DNA of 64,000 nucleotides from Beroe forskalii (GCA_011033025.1 WFMF01000339.1:124001-188000), one strand, 5' to 3'; shown: positions 50,001 through 62,100, counted from the first letter of the stretch. Notes: generated by a model not told the origin, from the sequence alone. A program made the numbers and translations.

Positions 50001-52203
50001 GTCCTATTTCCTGCTGGTCCTGATCATGTCCCTCCTCATCCCAGTGTTCATCATATTCGTGTGCTACTCCCTCATGCTATACGTCGTCATGCCTTCCCTC
50101 ATCTCACAACAAAGGTGAGTTCTAGAAAATTGGATCAGTGCCAAAGTTTAAAATCTCATTGGACTGTGCAACGATTAAGTTAATCGTTGCACAGTCCAAT
50201 GAAATGAATCATTAACGAAGAACAAAAAACTGGCATTTTGATCAAATTTATTTGTTCAATCGCAGATTTGACTACAATAAAATAAAGAAAGCCCTGTGAT
50301 ATAAAAATTATACGTATCCTTTTTATTTTGCTTCGGCCACCCCTCTCATAAGTAATTTTGCTTAATTTTCGACCGAATCACCCACTCAAGTCAACTTTCC
50401 CTCAGGATGGCGCACAGCAGCAGAAAGGAGAAGTCAGCTGACAGTTCATCCGGATCCTAAGAGCACTGCTATCGAAGTGATAGAGGAACAGATGACGGTC
50501 AGAGTTCAAGTCACCAATGTGGGAGGAGGAGGGGGAGGAGGGAACGCTATGATGAGCAGTGGGGGGAGCAGTGTCGATATCATTGTCACTGAGGACAACA
50601 CCAGCAACGACCCTAGGTAAGTAGGTAGGGGATGACACCAGCAACGACCCAAGGTTAGGGATGACATGATACCCGCAATGATCCTAGCTAAGAGATGACA
50701 CCAGCAACGATCCAAGGTAAGGGACAACACCAGCAATGATCCAAGGTAAGGGATGACTGGATGACAACAGTAGCAATACGGACCGAGATTGGTTGACAAC
50801 AGCTGATCGATCTCAGATAGTATTGTGAATTGTCGAGTAAAGGCAGTTGGAACTTGGAGGAACTGGAAGGATGCCTCAAATGATTATGATAATGTGAAAA
50901 TGGCCTGGAATGAAGGAGAATGGGGAAATTCAAATCTCCTATGAATAGTTCAATACTCCCCCCTTGAAACAGGTTGTGTCGAATGTCCAGCTTGTCTAAG
51001 ATGTGTCCTCACAGGTTGTGTCGAATGTCGAGCATGTCTAAGATGTGTCCTCACAGGTTGTGTCGAACGTCGAGCATGTCTAAGATGTGTCCCCACAGGT
51101 TGTGTCGAATGTCTAAGATGTGTACCCACAGGTTGTGTCGAATGCCGAGCATTTCTAAGATGTGTCCTCAAAGGTTGTGTCGAATGTCGAGCATGTCTAA
51201 GATGTGTCCTCACAGGTTGTGTCGAATGTCGAGCATGTCTAAGATGTGCCCTCGCAGGTTGTGTCGAATGTCGAGCATGTCTAAGATGTGCAGGAAGAGA
51301 ATGAGCACGTGCAGCAGGCTGCAGTCCAAGAAACGGAGTGCTGTGTCCGTTACCATGAGAACAGCTTTCCGGACCCTAGTGATTGTAGGGGTATTCTTCG
51401 TCTGCACCGGACCTACTTTCATTACTGCTCTCGTGTTTTGGGTAAGAGATTTCATGGTTCTTATGACTAATTTCTATTTCTTCGGAATTAATCTTTAGGG
51501 TAAGAATTTGCATTATTTCATTGTCAATGACCTACATTGCACATTTACACAATGCAGGTAATATAATAATATACGAAGGAGATGATCGTAGCTGATACCC
51601 TTATTCATAAAATTTAGACAAAGCCATTTCTCCAACGTCCTTATTGCACTGCTTTATTTGGGCAATCACCTCTTTATATCATGCGCCCCCTATGACCTAT
51701 ACAGCATCGCCCTTTTATTGTTGATGAACGTTTTACTGATTTGCCTTAACATTCACACCACAGTCCATTACCAAAACATCATTACTTATTATTTCCTCAG
51801 CATCCCCTTCCTCCCCATCCCTCTTAGCACTCACATGATATCAAACAAATTCTAGCCCTGAATGTATTTATTATCTTGAAGATTTTACTTCTATTCCAAC
51901 GGCCAATGACAGGAATCGAAGGATAGGATCCAAGAAATCAACTTAATAACATTAACGGCCAAGTGTAATCCATACTATACTTAATTCGCCCGAGACTTCA
52001 ATTAATGATCATCTCAGATAAGCCCCGGTAGTGTGACAGTCCCCACGGTCGTGTCCCGGATCATGCATTGGATGGTGTTCCTGAACAGTGCCCTTAATCC
52101 CCTCGTCTACGGCCTCATGGATCAAGACATCCGGCGACTCTACTCCAAAGTCCTGTGCTGCCTCTTCAGCTTGAAGAGGACCTCCCAGACCCAATCCTCC
52201 TGA
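47009..52203 (+). CDS. Class A (rhodopsin-like) GPCR, ten coding exons, 395 residues
   Basis: Coding exons: 47009-47040, 47435-47545 (TM1), 47687-47736 (TM2), 47940-48038 (ECL1/TM3), 49284-49381 (TM3 end, DRC in place of DRY), 49616-49725 (TM4 and ECL2 with its cysteine), 49986-50114 (TM5), 50428-50616 (third loop, seven glycines in a row), 51258-51441 (TM6, FVCTGP) and 52018-52203 (TM7, NPLVY, short tail with a CC pair). The lengths sum to 1188 bases and every phase agrees. The start is the first ATG of exon 1; there is almost no extracellular N-terminus and no NxS/T site there. It resembles amine/opsin-like receptors, with GPR161 a weak candidate; the ligand is unknown, and the opsin lysine is absent. 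Odd points: the TM1 exon lacks a GT donor in this copy, and the exon before TM6 may start at any of eight tandem acceptors. Confidence 0.8.
48039..49283. other. Intron 4 of the GPCR with the CCAAT hairpin element
   Basis: It contains an ACAGGTAGTGTAAC-like tandem stretch (48035-48190), the CCAAT-flanked hairpin at 48356-48398 and a repeat tail to 48957, where homology to segment A ends. Then AT-rich intron runs up to the acceptor at 49283. The 108-residue frame at 48455-48781 is conserved in segment A only with many changes and stops; not called. Confidence 0.5.
50590..50765 (+). repeat. Tandem repeats of the third-loop exon end and its splice donor
   Basis: About five units of GACACCAGCAACGACCCAAG followed by GTAAGG recur every 29-37 bp. 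Candidate donors sit at 50617 (GTAAGT, the one that fits the gene model), 50654 (GTTAGG), 50717 (GTAAGG) and 50746 (GTAAGG); the third unit has CTAAGA. Downstream donors would mostly shift the frame. Confidence 0.75.
50973..51290 (+). repeat. Eight tandem 42-bp units, each beginning at an in-frame splice acceptor
   Basis: Units start at 50973, 51015, 51057, 51099 (33 bp), 51132, 51174, 51216 and 51258. Each follows CACAG or a variant (AAAG, GCAG) and begins GTTGTGTCGAATG. All spacings are multiples of three and the frame is open throughout, coding RLCRMSSMSKMCPH repeats. The array can be read as an intron tail with eight acceptors or as extra coding repeats in the third loop. Confidence 0.85.
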
Positions 52204-52357
52204 CAAAGACAAAGAGGAGGGGAAGTCAAGAGGATTGAAAAGAGGAGAGGAATAGGACTTATGAGACGGAGAATAGAAGAGTTGAAGAGAATGAGAGAGA
52301 AAACTACAGAGAAAGAAAAGACAGAAGAGTTGCCGGAGGAGTTAAAGGGTTGAGTGA

Positions 52358-52363
52358 AATAAA
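52358..52363 (+). terminator. Polyadenylation signal AATAAA of the ten-exon GPCR
   Basis: AATAAA lies 155 bp after the TGA in an A/G-rich 3' region, a usual position for a short 3' UTR. Confidence 0.5.
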
Positions 52364-52943
52364 CAGCAGAATGAGGGAGATATGAATGGATTATAGCCTT
52401 GTCTAGAAAACACTGCTCTCTGAGATTTATTTCAGGTTGAGGATAAGATAATAGTGCTCATAGCACTCACACAGCCAAATCCAAGCTAATATTGTAGTAA
52501 TATCATATCAAGATATGATGGTAATCGGCATGTAATAATAGCCATATTACCGTGCTATGACAATAGCATCATCTGAAGTGAGAGATTTGAGGGAAGTTGG
52601 ACAGAGACTGGTGACATTGACCAACAGTTGAAGACATTGAGTGCAGAGAGGCATTATATGAGACAGGTGCCATTTCGGCATTTCATTCAACGAGAGTTCA
52701 ATAGAAATCAATAATGATCCACTACTAAAATAGAAGGAGGGATATTATTATAGGTCCTTTGTCTGCCATACAAAGACATTGCACACCATAGCAAGATCCA
52801 TCATTATGTCATAAGTCTCTCTTCTATTCAAATATTCATCATTGCCTGGTCTATATATGTCACTCAATAGATTTACTCGCCGTTAAGATCCTATCATGAT
52901 GATTATTGGAGTTTGATAGTCTTTTCGTTCGTATATTTGGACT
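52364..52943. other. Intergenic space between convergent GPCR and TRIC genes
   Basis: No coding signal. The two genes converge here, with polyadenylation signals about 580 bp apart. Confidence 0.45.
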
Positions 52944-52949
52944 TTTATT
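52944..52949 (-). terminator. Possible polyadenylation signal of the TRIC gene
   Basis: AATAAA on the minus strand, about 150 bp past the stop codon at 53098 that follows if the last exon reads through into the palindrome. Confidence 0.35.
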
Positions 52950-52996
52950 TTTGTGCCAACTTCTATAACTCCACTACAATTCATGGAGATAACAGG

Positions 52997-53143
52997 GGCG
53001 TGTCGAACTCATACGTGCGCGGCTTTTCCATGCGCGGTGTAATCGTGCGCGGCTCACTTGCACTGCCTGCTAATTACAGGCAGTGAGCCGCGCACGATTA
53101 CGCCGCGCATGAAAAAGCCGCGCACGTAGGAGTTCGACACGCC
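52997..53143. mobile_element. Near-perfect 147-bp palindromic element
   Basis: GGCGTGTCGAACTC at the left pairs with GAGTTCGACACGCC at the right, and the pairing continues through CGTGCGCGGCTTTT and GCGCGG to a loop near GCTAATTA. The arms are strongly GC-rich against AT-rich surroundings. A MITE is likely. It lies directly beyond the last TRIC exon and may supply its stop codon. Confidence 0.85.
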
Positions 53144-56100
53144 ACTGTAACCCTAATTTTACCTTGGATATCAATGAGATGAAGGCCCGAGGTAGATGAG
53201 TAGATGTTATGGGAGCTCCTGAGGGTGAATGTGGCGTTTTTGTGAGGGTGTCGGTTTCTTTTCAAATTCATGGCCATACCTGAAAATGTAAAATGTTTTA
53301 AAATAAATTCTCTAATTTGTTCAACTATGAAATCAAATGAAATAAAATGAAAATAGTAACCATTCATTATGAAAATATGAATGGGTATGATGAAGGGGTT
53401 TGATATGTATAACAAGACGTGTAGAAATTATCGTAAATTTGTCCTAAAATCAATGAAGGAATTATATGAATTAAAAGTAGCAATCTAATCAGTGAAAAGC
53501 GAAATAAGATATAAAATTTGAACAAACATCCAAGCATCATAACAGCAAAATGAATTTATAGATTTCATAAATTTTTGTTATTAAAGCTATATTTAAATCT
53601 TAACGTACCAATATAATGATTTCATAAAATAATTTTCACATTGTAAATGTCAATCCTAGAAAATGTTGCCAGACGTTGTCTGCCCCATATTTTTCTGGGC
53701 GCTCGCGAGCGCGCGGTCGAGGCCAGGCAACGCCCGGCAATGAAATTGAAAATGGAACCAACTTCAAATTGGGAATTTATATATGATAATGAAATAATGA
53801 AAATATACATCAAAGCTCGTTAGTAATTGTTCAATAATGATAACAATAAATTGTTCCATGATGGAAAATGATAAGACATAGAATTATGGAAATTAAGATG
53901 ATTCGCAACGCGAATGACAACCACTCTATCTTGATCATTCATTTTCAAAATGAATGATAAGTCAGAATCTTTAAACTTTACTCCGATTGAACTCCAATTG
54001 AATTTCTGCTGTTCTGTGCAATAGTTGAGACTGTCAAAAGAAATCCACACGAAGAGAGATACGGTACATCATTTGACATCAAAACGTTCTAAAACTGCTG
54101 TTTTCAGCACAATTTCCCCTGTTTTTTGGTTCGAATTGAATCTGTGATCTACCTGTCTTTATCATTTGGAAAGTGCCACGTCGAGGATAAAATTTGCATG
54201 ATAAACTGAGCAGAGTCGAAGAGAATTGCTCTCTTGAGATTTCTTCTTCGAGTCAAACGGGAGCAAATTTCAGGACCTTTTCATTAAAAACAACATACAT
54301 TATGCATATTTTACCCATGCATAAATCATCCGATGTGTGACAGTTTTGAGGCTCAGGTCTACTCGATCTTCTGGTGCTTACTGCAAACAGCTTTCCAGAA
54401 GGCACCCTGAAAATGTGAAAATACATGTTGAAAATGATGTCATCATATAAACCTCACATCTTAACATTAGTTATCAAAGACTCTAAGATCTTGGATATTA
54501 TCATCTACGATCTTACATATCTATAATAATGAATCAATGAATTAATTAGTTACTCTTCAAACCTGTAGAGGGATGAAGGGGTCAGCTCTTCCCAGTACGA
54601 TGTTGTTGAGCAGCAAGAGAACCATGAACCCGGCCCCAATCACCACTCCAGCAGAAGGACTAAGGGGTACATATCCCACCAGAATCAAGCAATAGAACAC
54701 AGCCAGAACCAGCGAGGCTTTTGTTACCTCGGAAGGGAGCTAATAAGCAATTTCCTGGGAATTCGTTGTGATCTAAGGCTGAGGTCAAGAAATATCTATG
54801 AAAGACTTTCAGTGCAACAGATGGTTTATTATTCTGAATTCGAGTACTCAGCTTTGAACTTTTTTATTGTTTGACGATGGTAACTCTACATACGAATGCT
54901 TAGATGTGATATCATATAAATGTTTTATCAGTGGAAGATTTGACTCCTTCATTATTGATTATGATACAGCAACTGCTATATATTTGGATAAGTTTTGTTG
55001 CAAAACTGCTTAAAACGAGTGCTTTCCGGAGGAAGTCCTATAAGAATATGTTTGACACTAAAGTATTACTACGTAATTTACGGTTCTTATTATTAAAGGT
55101 TCTTATTATTTTTTATAATAATGGCTCGCCCCATCGGGGCTCGACATTATTAAGTTATTACCACCGTATTATTACACTAATCCCAGATTAGCCTGGTAAT
55201 CAGCATCATTTAATAACTGTGATTAAGTAGGTGGCACTTAATATTATGCATGGATTTACACAAAGCCAGCACGAATAATAATGCATTGCAATATGTTCTT
55301 ATGTTGCTCTCGAATCTCACAATTTTATAAGATCCTGATGATTCAGGAGGGGTGCATTTCTCATGTAAATTTAAGGGAGGGGAGGATAGAAATCTAACTT
55401 TAGCTGTCACGAGGCATTCTGAGAAATCAGATCTCCTACAAGTAGATCACCAGTAATCACCTAAAATTGTGAGGGCTGCAATTATAAATAGGTATATTGT
55501 GTTACCTGTAATAATCACCTGGTTAAGCGATGCTCACAATACCTCTCAACTGCCACCGATGTATTCTCAGGCTCATATTATATCCTTCAATCAAGTATAA
55601 TAGATAGCATATTAAGATAGAATACCAGTGCAGCAGTCCTCTGACCGCCCATCGGCAGCAGTCCATGTTCATAAACAGAGGCGTCCATGATTATTTATAA
55701 AACGGTCTGAGCCATCCTGGAAGATAATTGTGACTTCGAACAGCTGCCTCTGTAATCGCCCACAATGACAAACGACCAGACAACACAAGAAACTCTAATC
55801 AAAATGCTAATCGGATGAGGGGCTGCAACACAGGGGATTGAAGTTTAAACGATATAATTATACGAGAGAGTTGTAATCAGAAGCTTTCGAAAATCTTGTG
55901 ATTATCGTCGTGTTCTGTAGAACGTTCAGTTGTGCCGTGTAACACACAGCTTTTGTTGCCAGAGCAAATAAAATATATTTATTTTTTACACTTCTCCATG
56001 GAATTCTCGTAGCTTAAAGGGTAGACGGTTGACCAGTTTCAAAATATATAACCTGACAAAAACTTAATTTTGGCAATATAATGGTGTTTTTGCACAATTC

Positions 56101-59100
56101 ATGGCCTTTGGGACTCGAAATATGGCTGACAATCCACTAGAATTTGTAAATATAATCAGCTGTTCAGGTTTTTACTCCAATTATCTTAGGATTTTAGGGT
56201 ATGGTATGGGATTCTCTGACCAGGGCGTCTATGGTCCCCCGGACAATTAAACAAGTTAGGTAACTCATGATGAAAGTTTGCACACCATTCAAGTTTGATC
56301 CAACCGAGGAAATGCTGCTTTCGGAATTTTGAGTTGTGACCACGTATCATCTGATAATTATCTGATTATCTTCGGCTGCTTTAGAATTTTAACTAGTTCG
56401 CTGATATGACGCTTTTCTTCGGCATTTGATCAAAAGGGTTCTCAAAAGACGCATTTCCATGATATATAGAGGATTGTATAGAGAAGATTTCCATAATAGA
56501 GAGAGGATGCTTCGATATGAATAGAGATATGAAATTGAACACAGCTCCACCATTGAGACCCTTGACTCATCCATATTCATAGTTCACACAATCCTACAAT
56601 ATTAAACCATCGATCTCAAGGATTGAGAGGTTATAATTTACCTCCTCGAGCGCTTGCCATTGTTCCTCACGGAATTACAACACCTTTGTAATCGATTTCA
56701 CATCTCGCTTCAAAGCAATTACTCGTTTTTTGTGAACGCCACACCTGTCTTTTGCTAACACTCTCGCTTACAATAAATGTTTTAACTTAACAGTAATAGC
56801 GACCGATTACTAGTTGGAGTGTTGTACTATTATTTCAGTGTCAATTTGCGCCACAGTTCCCATGAGAATTTCTCGAAATTCCGATCGTAAAGTAGATATC
56901 CTTGATTGACTGATTCAGCACCAAAAAAACGTTCAATGCCAACTATCGATGAATTGTGTCAATGTGTCCACTTTCACTTGGCAGTTATGACGACTATAGA
57001 TTAGAATGATTTAACCCCAGCTTATAGAAGATGGAGGCACTAAACACCACATCAACTGCCACCACCATCAATCCTGCCCCTTGACTACCCCCTCTACGAA
57101 ACCCTCCTCGGGATAGCCTACATCCCCATCTCCCTCGTCGGTACTCTGGGTAACATCGTGGTTATCATCTACTTCCACAACGACGTGTCCAGCAGTCAGA
57201 GAAAGGAGTACTTCCGTCTTCTCTTCCTCCTTATCGCGTACGTGGATCTCATTTCCTGTTCCACCCTCTTTCCCATCATCGAGACACTGTTTACAGGGAG
57301 GTTTGAACCGGTCCTCTTTACCAACAAGGTGTTTTGTCTGCTCTGGGGTATCCTCTGGGAAGTGAATCCTCTGATATCTGTTTTCCTAGTCGCAACCATC
57401 AGTTTCTCACGGATTTGGACCTTGCTTTTTCCACTCAAACCCCTCGCTGATAAAATAGTCCTGATAGGAATCATTGCGACTTACTTCACATACACACTTC
57501 TCGCTAAGACGGCCATCCTCGCCAATCCGTTCGCTTCCTACGAATACTTGTTTGGTTTGGGCTACTGCTCGCTCAACCCATATGGCCCTGCGGGCCAATT
57601 CTTCACCATCACCAACTCCATACAGTTCGGGTTTCCCTGCATCCCCATCTGTATCAGTTGCTGCATCTCCATTGGGATAGTCTACAAAACCAATGCCGCA
57701 GCCCGCCGGCAGCAGGCAGCTTCCCAGGGCAGGACGGGACGCCGGAAGAGCGTTACCCACCGGATGCTGGAAGAAGCAACGCAAACCATCATCATCATGA
57801 CAGTCGTCTATCTGGTCTGCAACATCCCCCTCCTCGCTAACTTCATCTACTACGTCCAGTTCTACTACTGTTCAGATGAGAATCGAGGGGATTACTACAA
57901 GTCGTATTTCTTGTTCTACTACGTGTGGAACGTAGCTACCATCCTCACGACATCGTGCAATGCCTTCTGCAACCCCTGGGTGTACTTGTGGAGGGTTAAG
58001 CCCTACAGGGAATGGTTGAAGGGAGCGGTTAACTCGGTCCTTCCGGATAGTCTGCAGTTTGAGTCAAAAGTTGTGGTGAGAGAAACTGAAACGACGCTTG
58101 CCACTGTAGGTTGACAGACATTGGAAGAGGCTAATTTAAAACGACGTAAAAATTTGGCAGTTAAATTGTAACAGTGAAGATTGTATGGTTTTTCATGCTG
58201 AGTGCTGAGCTTAAAAATGTTCGGGTGTTTAATTAACACCCGAGAAATATGTAGATCAAAGCTGCTCCAACCAGTGCTTAATCAAACTGATATTATGTAC
58301 ATACTCCCATATCAGTAGCTTGTCTTTTATCATTTTAAGGTAAAATCTGATTATCTTTCAAGTTTGCTTTTTTAATTTTAGAAGCAATATTTGTTGTGTT
58401 TTATCATTTTCTCGATAAATTTATAAATTCAAATTCCAACTAAGCCTGTGTTTTTAGTCGTAAAATTTCTCAACCAAAGCTGTTTCAATGAAACATCAGG
58501 ATGCTTTAGATCACTTGGAAAACCAGGTCAATCAGATTCGACATCAAATCGTCCATGCCTAAGTCACGTCGGTTAACCGATCTACCATTTCAATCTAACA
58601 CCTACTAGATGGGGATGGGCTAGCGAGGGCCAAGACGGCTCCCAAGAAAGGTAGCATCAGGCCGAGGCGTGCGCTCCTTTGCTCTTGTGCCCCCGATTGG
58701 GACGAGAGTCTTGTTCCCTCCCCCCCCCCCCCGGTCTCACTCTGACACCGGTTTCACTCTGACACTGGTTTCATTCTGACACCGGTTTCATTCTGACACC
58801 AGTTCTACTCTGACACCAGTTTTACACTGACATCGGTATCACTCTGACACCGGTTTCACTCTGACACCAATTTCACTCTGACACCAGTTTCACTCTGACA
58901 CCGGTTTCACTCTGACAACGGTTTCAGTCTGACACCGGTTTCACTCTGACACCGGTTTCACTCTGACACCAGTTGTACTCTGACACTGGTTTCACTCTGA
59001 CACCGGTTGCACTCTGACACTGGTTTCACTCTGACACCGGTTTCACTCTGACACCGGTTGCACTCTGACACCGGTTGCACTCTGACACCGGTTTCACTCT

Positions 59101-62100
59101 GACACCGGTTTCACTCTGACACCGGTTTCACTCTGACACCGGTTGCACTCTGACACTGGTTTCAGACTGACACCAGTTTCACTCTGACACCGGTTCACTC
59201 TATCACGGGTTTCAGTCTAAGACCATATCACTCTGACACTAGTTAAACTTTGGCACTGGTTTCACTCTGACACCGGTTTCACTCTGATACCAGTTGTACT
59301 CTGACACGGGTTTCACTCTGACACTGGTTTCACTCTGACACCGGTATCACTCTGACACCGGTCTCACTCAGACACCGATTTCACTTTGACTCCGTTTTGT
59401 TACCTCGGAGACTTGTTTCAGCTCGTTTTCACCGTCACTCTCAGCAGCACACTCGCTCCGTATCATCCTGTCGATGCTCATCATCAGTCGTCCGGCACAA
59501 CCTGAAGACAAAATATGGGATGATTTCTAGAAATTTCTAATTTGTACCATTTGGCAAATTTCAAGATCCTTCGTCACACGCGAATGATTTTTCCTGATCA
59601 TTTTATCTGCTTTTTAAATAAAACGCCTGCGCGCGCGCACTTAATCGGAAATTTGCGCATTCTTGTCCATAAATTAAAACAAAATTTCTCGCGCTCAGAT
59701 ACATTTCTTACGAAAGTCGAAAGTGTGTCAGCGTGGCAAGTGCCACGAAAGACCCACATCGAATTGTAGCGAGTACTCAAATACCTACCTGCACGCCCAA
59801 TACAATGGTGTAGTAATTCAGTACAATTGATAGAGAATACTCTGCATTTATCACAATATCTTATCAGTTACTGATTAACTCTGTGCGCTCTATAACACAC
59901 ATCCTGCTTATATGATACTGCTATGGAGTGACGTGTCGCTTCGAACACAGTGGAATTAGCGGTGTATACAGTGTATAGCGTTATCGAACTGTATACTTGA
60001 CAATGTATACAGTGAATACACTGAACTGCCATTACACATGTAACGTTAGTGGTGTTTGTAGGGACATACCCTTCAAGCGCCAGGCAGGCTCTACTGTTTT
60101 TTTTGTATTCTGCGCCAGGTGACAACGACTTCAAACTTTTGGAATGCCAGATAATTACTATTTACTCAGACAATAATTAACTATTAAACTCTACGGATTT
60201 GTATCGCCCAGGCTTGTTCACTTGGCTCAAAACTTTGAAGTGACTGAAGCACCTAGAGACTTACAACTTCCAGTTCATTCAATGTGTGCCGAGTTTTTCA
60301 AGTCAACAGGTGCTTCAGTCACTGATTTAGGTCAGATCAAAGTTTTTGGTCACGTGACCAAGCCGGCACAATTCAAATCCGTCGATTTTAATGTGACTTA
60401 CCATCGACGAGCCCACAGAAGATGATGATGGTACAGTGATTAGGGAAATTCTCGTGCCCTTCTTTACATGCAATCATTACCATTCTAGCGTGCCTGATCT
60501 CACATACCAGTCTCACGATGAACTGGAATAAAATGTGAGATTAAGATGCGGTCATAACCATTCCCAGAATGAAATGAAATGAAATGGGACGTTGCGATGC
60601 GATAAAGCTGCTTTATCTCACATACCAATCTCAAGATGAACTGAAATGGAGAAATAAAATGCGAGATTAAGGTTAATATAACTGTTATTGAGATTTTGAT
60701 ACGGATTGAAGGAAGCAAATAAAATAAAGGTCCAATTATGGACACGAGTCTGTGACTCGTGTCCATAAGATATGAACTGAAATGGTTCAGTTTTGAATGC
60801 CTTCATGAACAAATCTCCAGGGCAGAAGAAGACCAGCCACCAGCAAATGAACAATTTAAATTTAATCTCTTATTGTATAAGACCCTAATCGGGACACCCA
60901 TGATAAGTGGTTTGAAATTGATGATATAATATACATCAAAAAACATATAAACTTCACACTACATAATACAGTTTTGCACTGACTCGTCTACACCAAAGTG
61001 GTGACAAAGTGGTGACAATTACTGGTAAGTCTTCACCACTGATTATGAAAAATCTAAAAATTCTCTATTTTCCTTTGACTTGAAAATGTACAAATGCTCA
61101 AATGCCCAAATGGTAAAGATCAGGAAAGTACTCAAAGTACAAATTGCCTACAAATTGATTAAAAAAACTCTATTAAAGTATCTGTTAGATCTGGTTTGTT
61201 TCACAAAATTAATAACTTTTGGTTTTGCAGCACTCAACGCCATCATAAATATACTCAACTTTTCAAACAAGTCTAGACTGAAGAGAGAGGATAGGTACCT
61301 AATTTCCTATTTACAGCAATTTCCTGCTACGATTCCTGTGACGATTTATGAACCCTGAAAGTGAGTAGCTGTGTTTCTTTACCCACCCAAATCAGAGTGG
61401 TGAACTGGGGCAGGGCGAATGTTGTGTACACAGTGCACTCCGATGTACAAATTACCCATCTAATTCGAAACACTTTGCCCTGGGAACTGCTACTAGAGTC
61501 CTAGCGTATCAAATTACACTATAATTACACTTCAAGATTGAAGATCCTAAGTACACGTGTGTGGTGGAATGTATGTGTACAATTCAACTCATCACTGGTG
61601 GTCACGGCATCAGAGCTCAGTGTCCTCATTGAACACAGTACTTTAAATAAAATTGTAGATTGTAGGACCTCTTGGAACAGGACCTCCGTTATTACAAGCT
61701 GTTACCGGCCAGCAGTTACACGAGCTAGAAAATTATCGTTAAAATTCAGACCTCAAATATTAATTATAAAATTTCAAATTACAATTTTACTTCCTGCATT
61801 TACTCATTTAATTCAATCTTTTTACAGCAGCTTTTGAATTTTTCCTTACAGAACTCTTCTTCTTAAAAATGGCAACAAATTGTTGCCACTATGACTCAAT
61901 TGATCTGTTTTAATATTCCTAGTCAGTTGCGAACATCACCCATTTTTCAGACCAAGTAGACAATGCACTGAAACAAGTGACTCACCAGCAAATCACAGCA
62001 GTAAGAGAGTCGTAGGCCCCATCCAGACATCCTACAGGTGGAAGTCCCAGTAGGAGATGGACACAGATGATGTTAGCTTGCACGTACAGGATCAGGACTA

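Larger units (their letters stand above)
54728..59403 (-). other. TRIC intron 5 (4.7 kb) with a nested GPCR, bounded by 15-bp direct repeats
   Basis: TTTTGTTACCTCGGA (plus strand) occurs at 54719-54733 and 59395-59409. The splice points fall at the same place within each copy (TCCGAG/GTAACAAAA), so splicing leaves exactly one copy and restores ...VSEVTKASL.... The intron contains an opposite-strand receptor gene (57031-58114) and a minisatellite. A different acceptor four codons upstream (TTATTAG) would also keep the frame. Confidence 0.65.

Noticed and set aside
55629..55688. Minus-strand ATG exon MDASVYEHGLLPMGG with donor-like GTATTC
   Set aside because: It can be joined in phase to TRIC exon 6, but the channel model already has a homologous exon 5 for that position, so this is probably chance.
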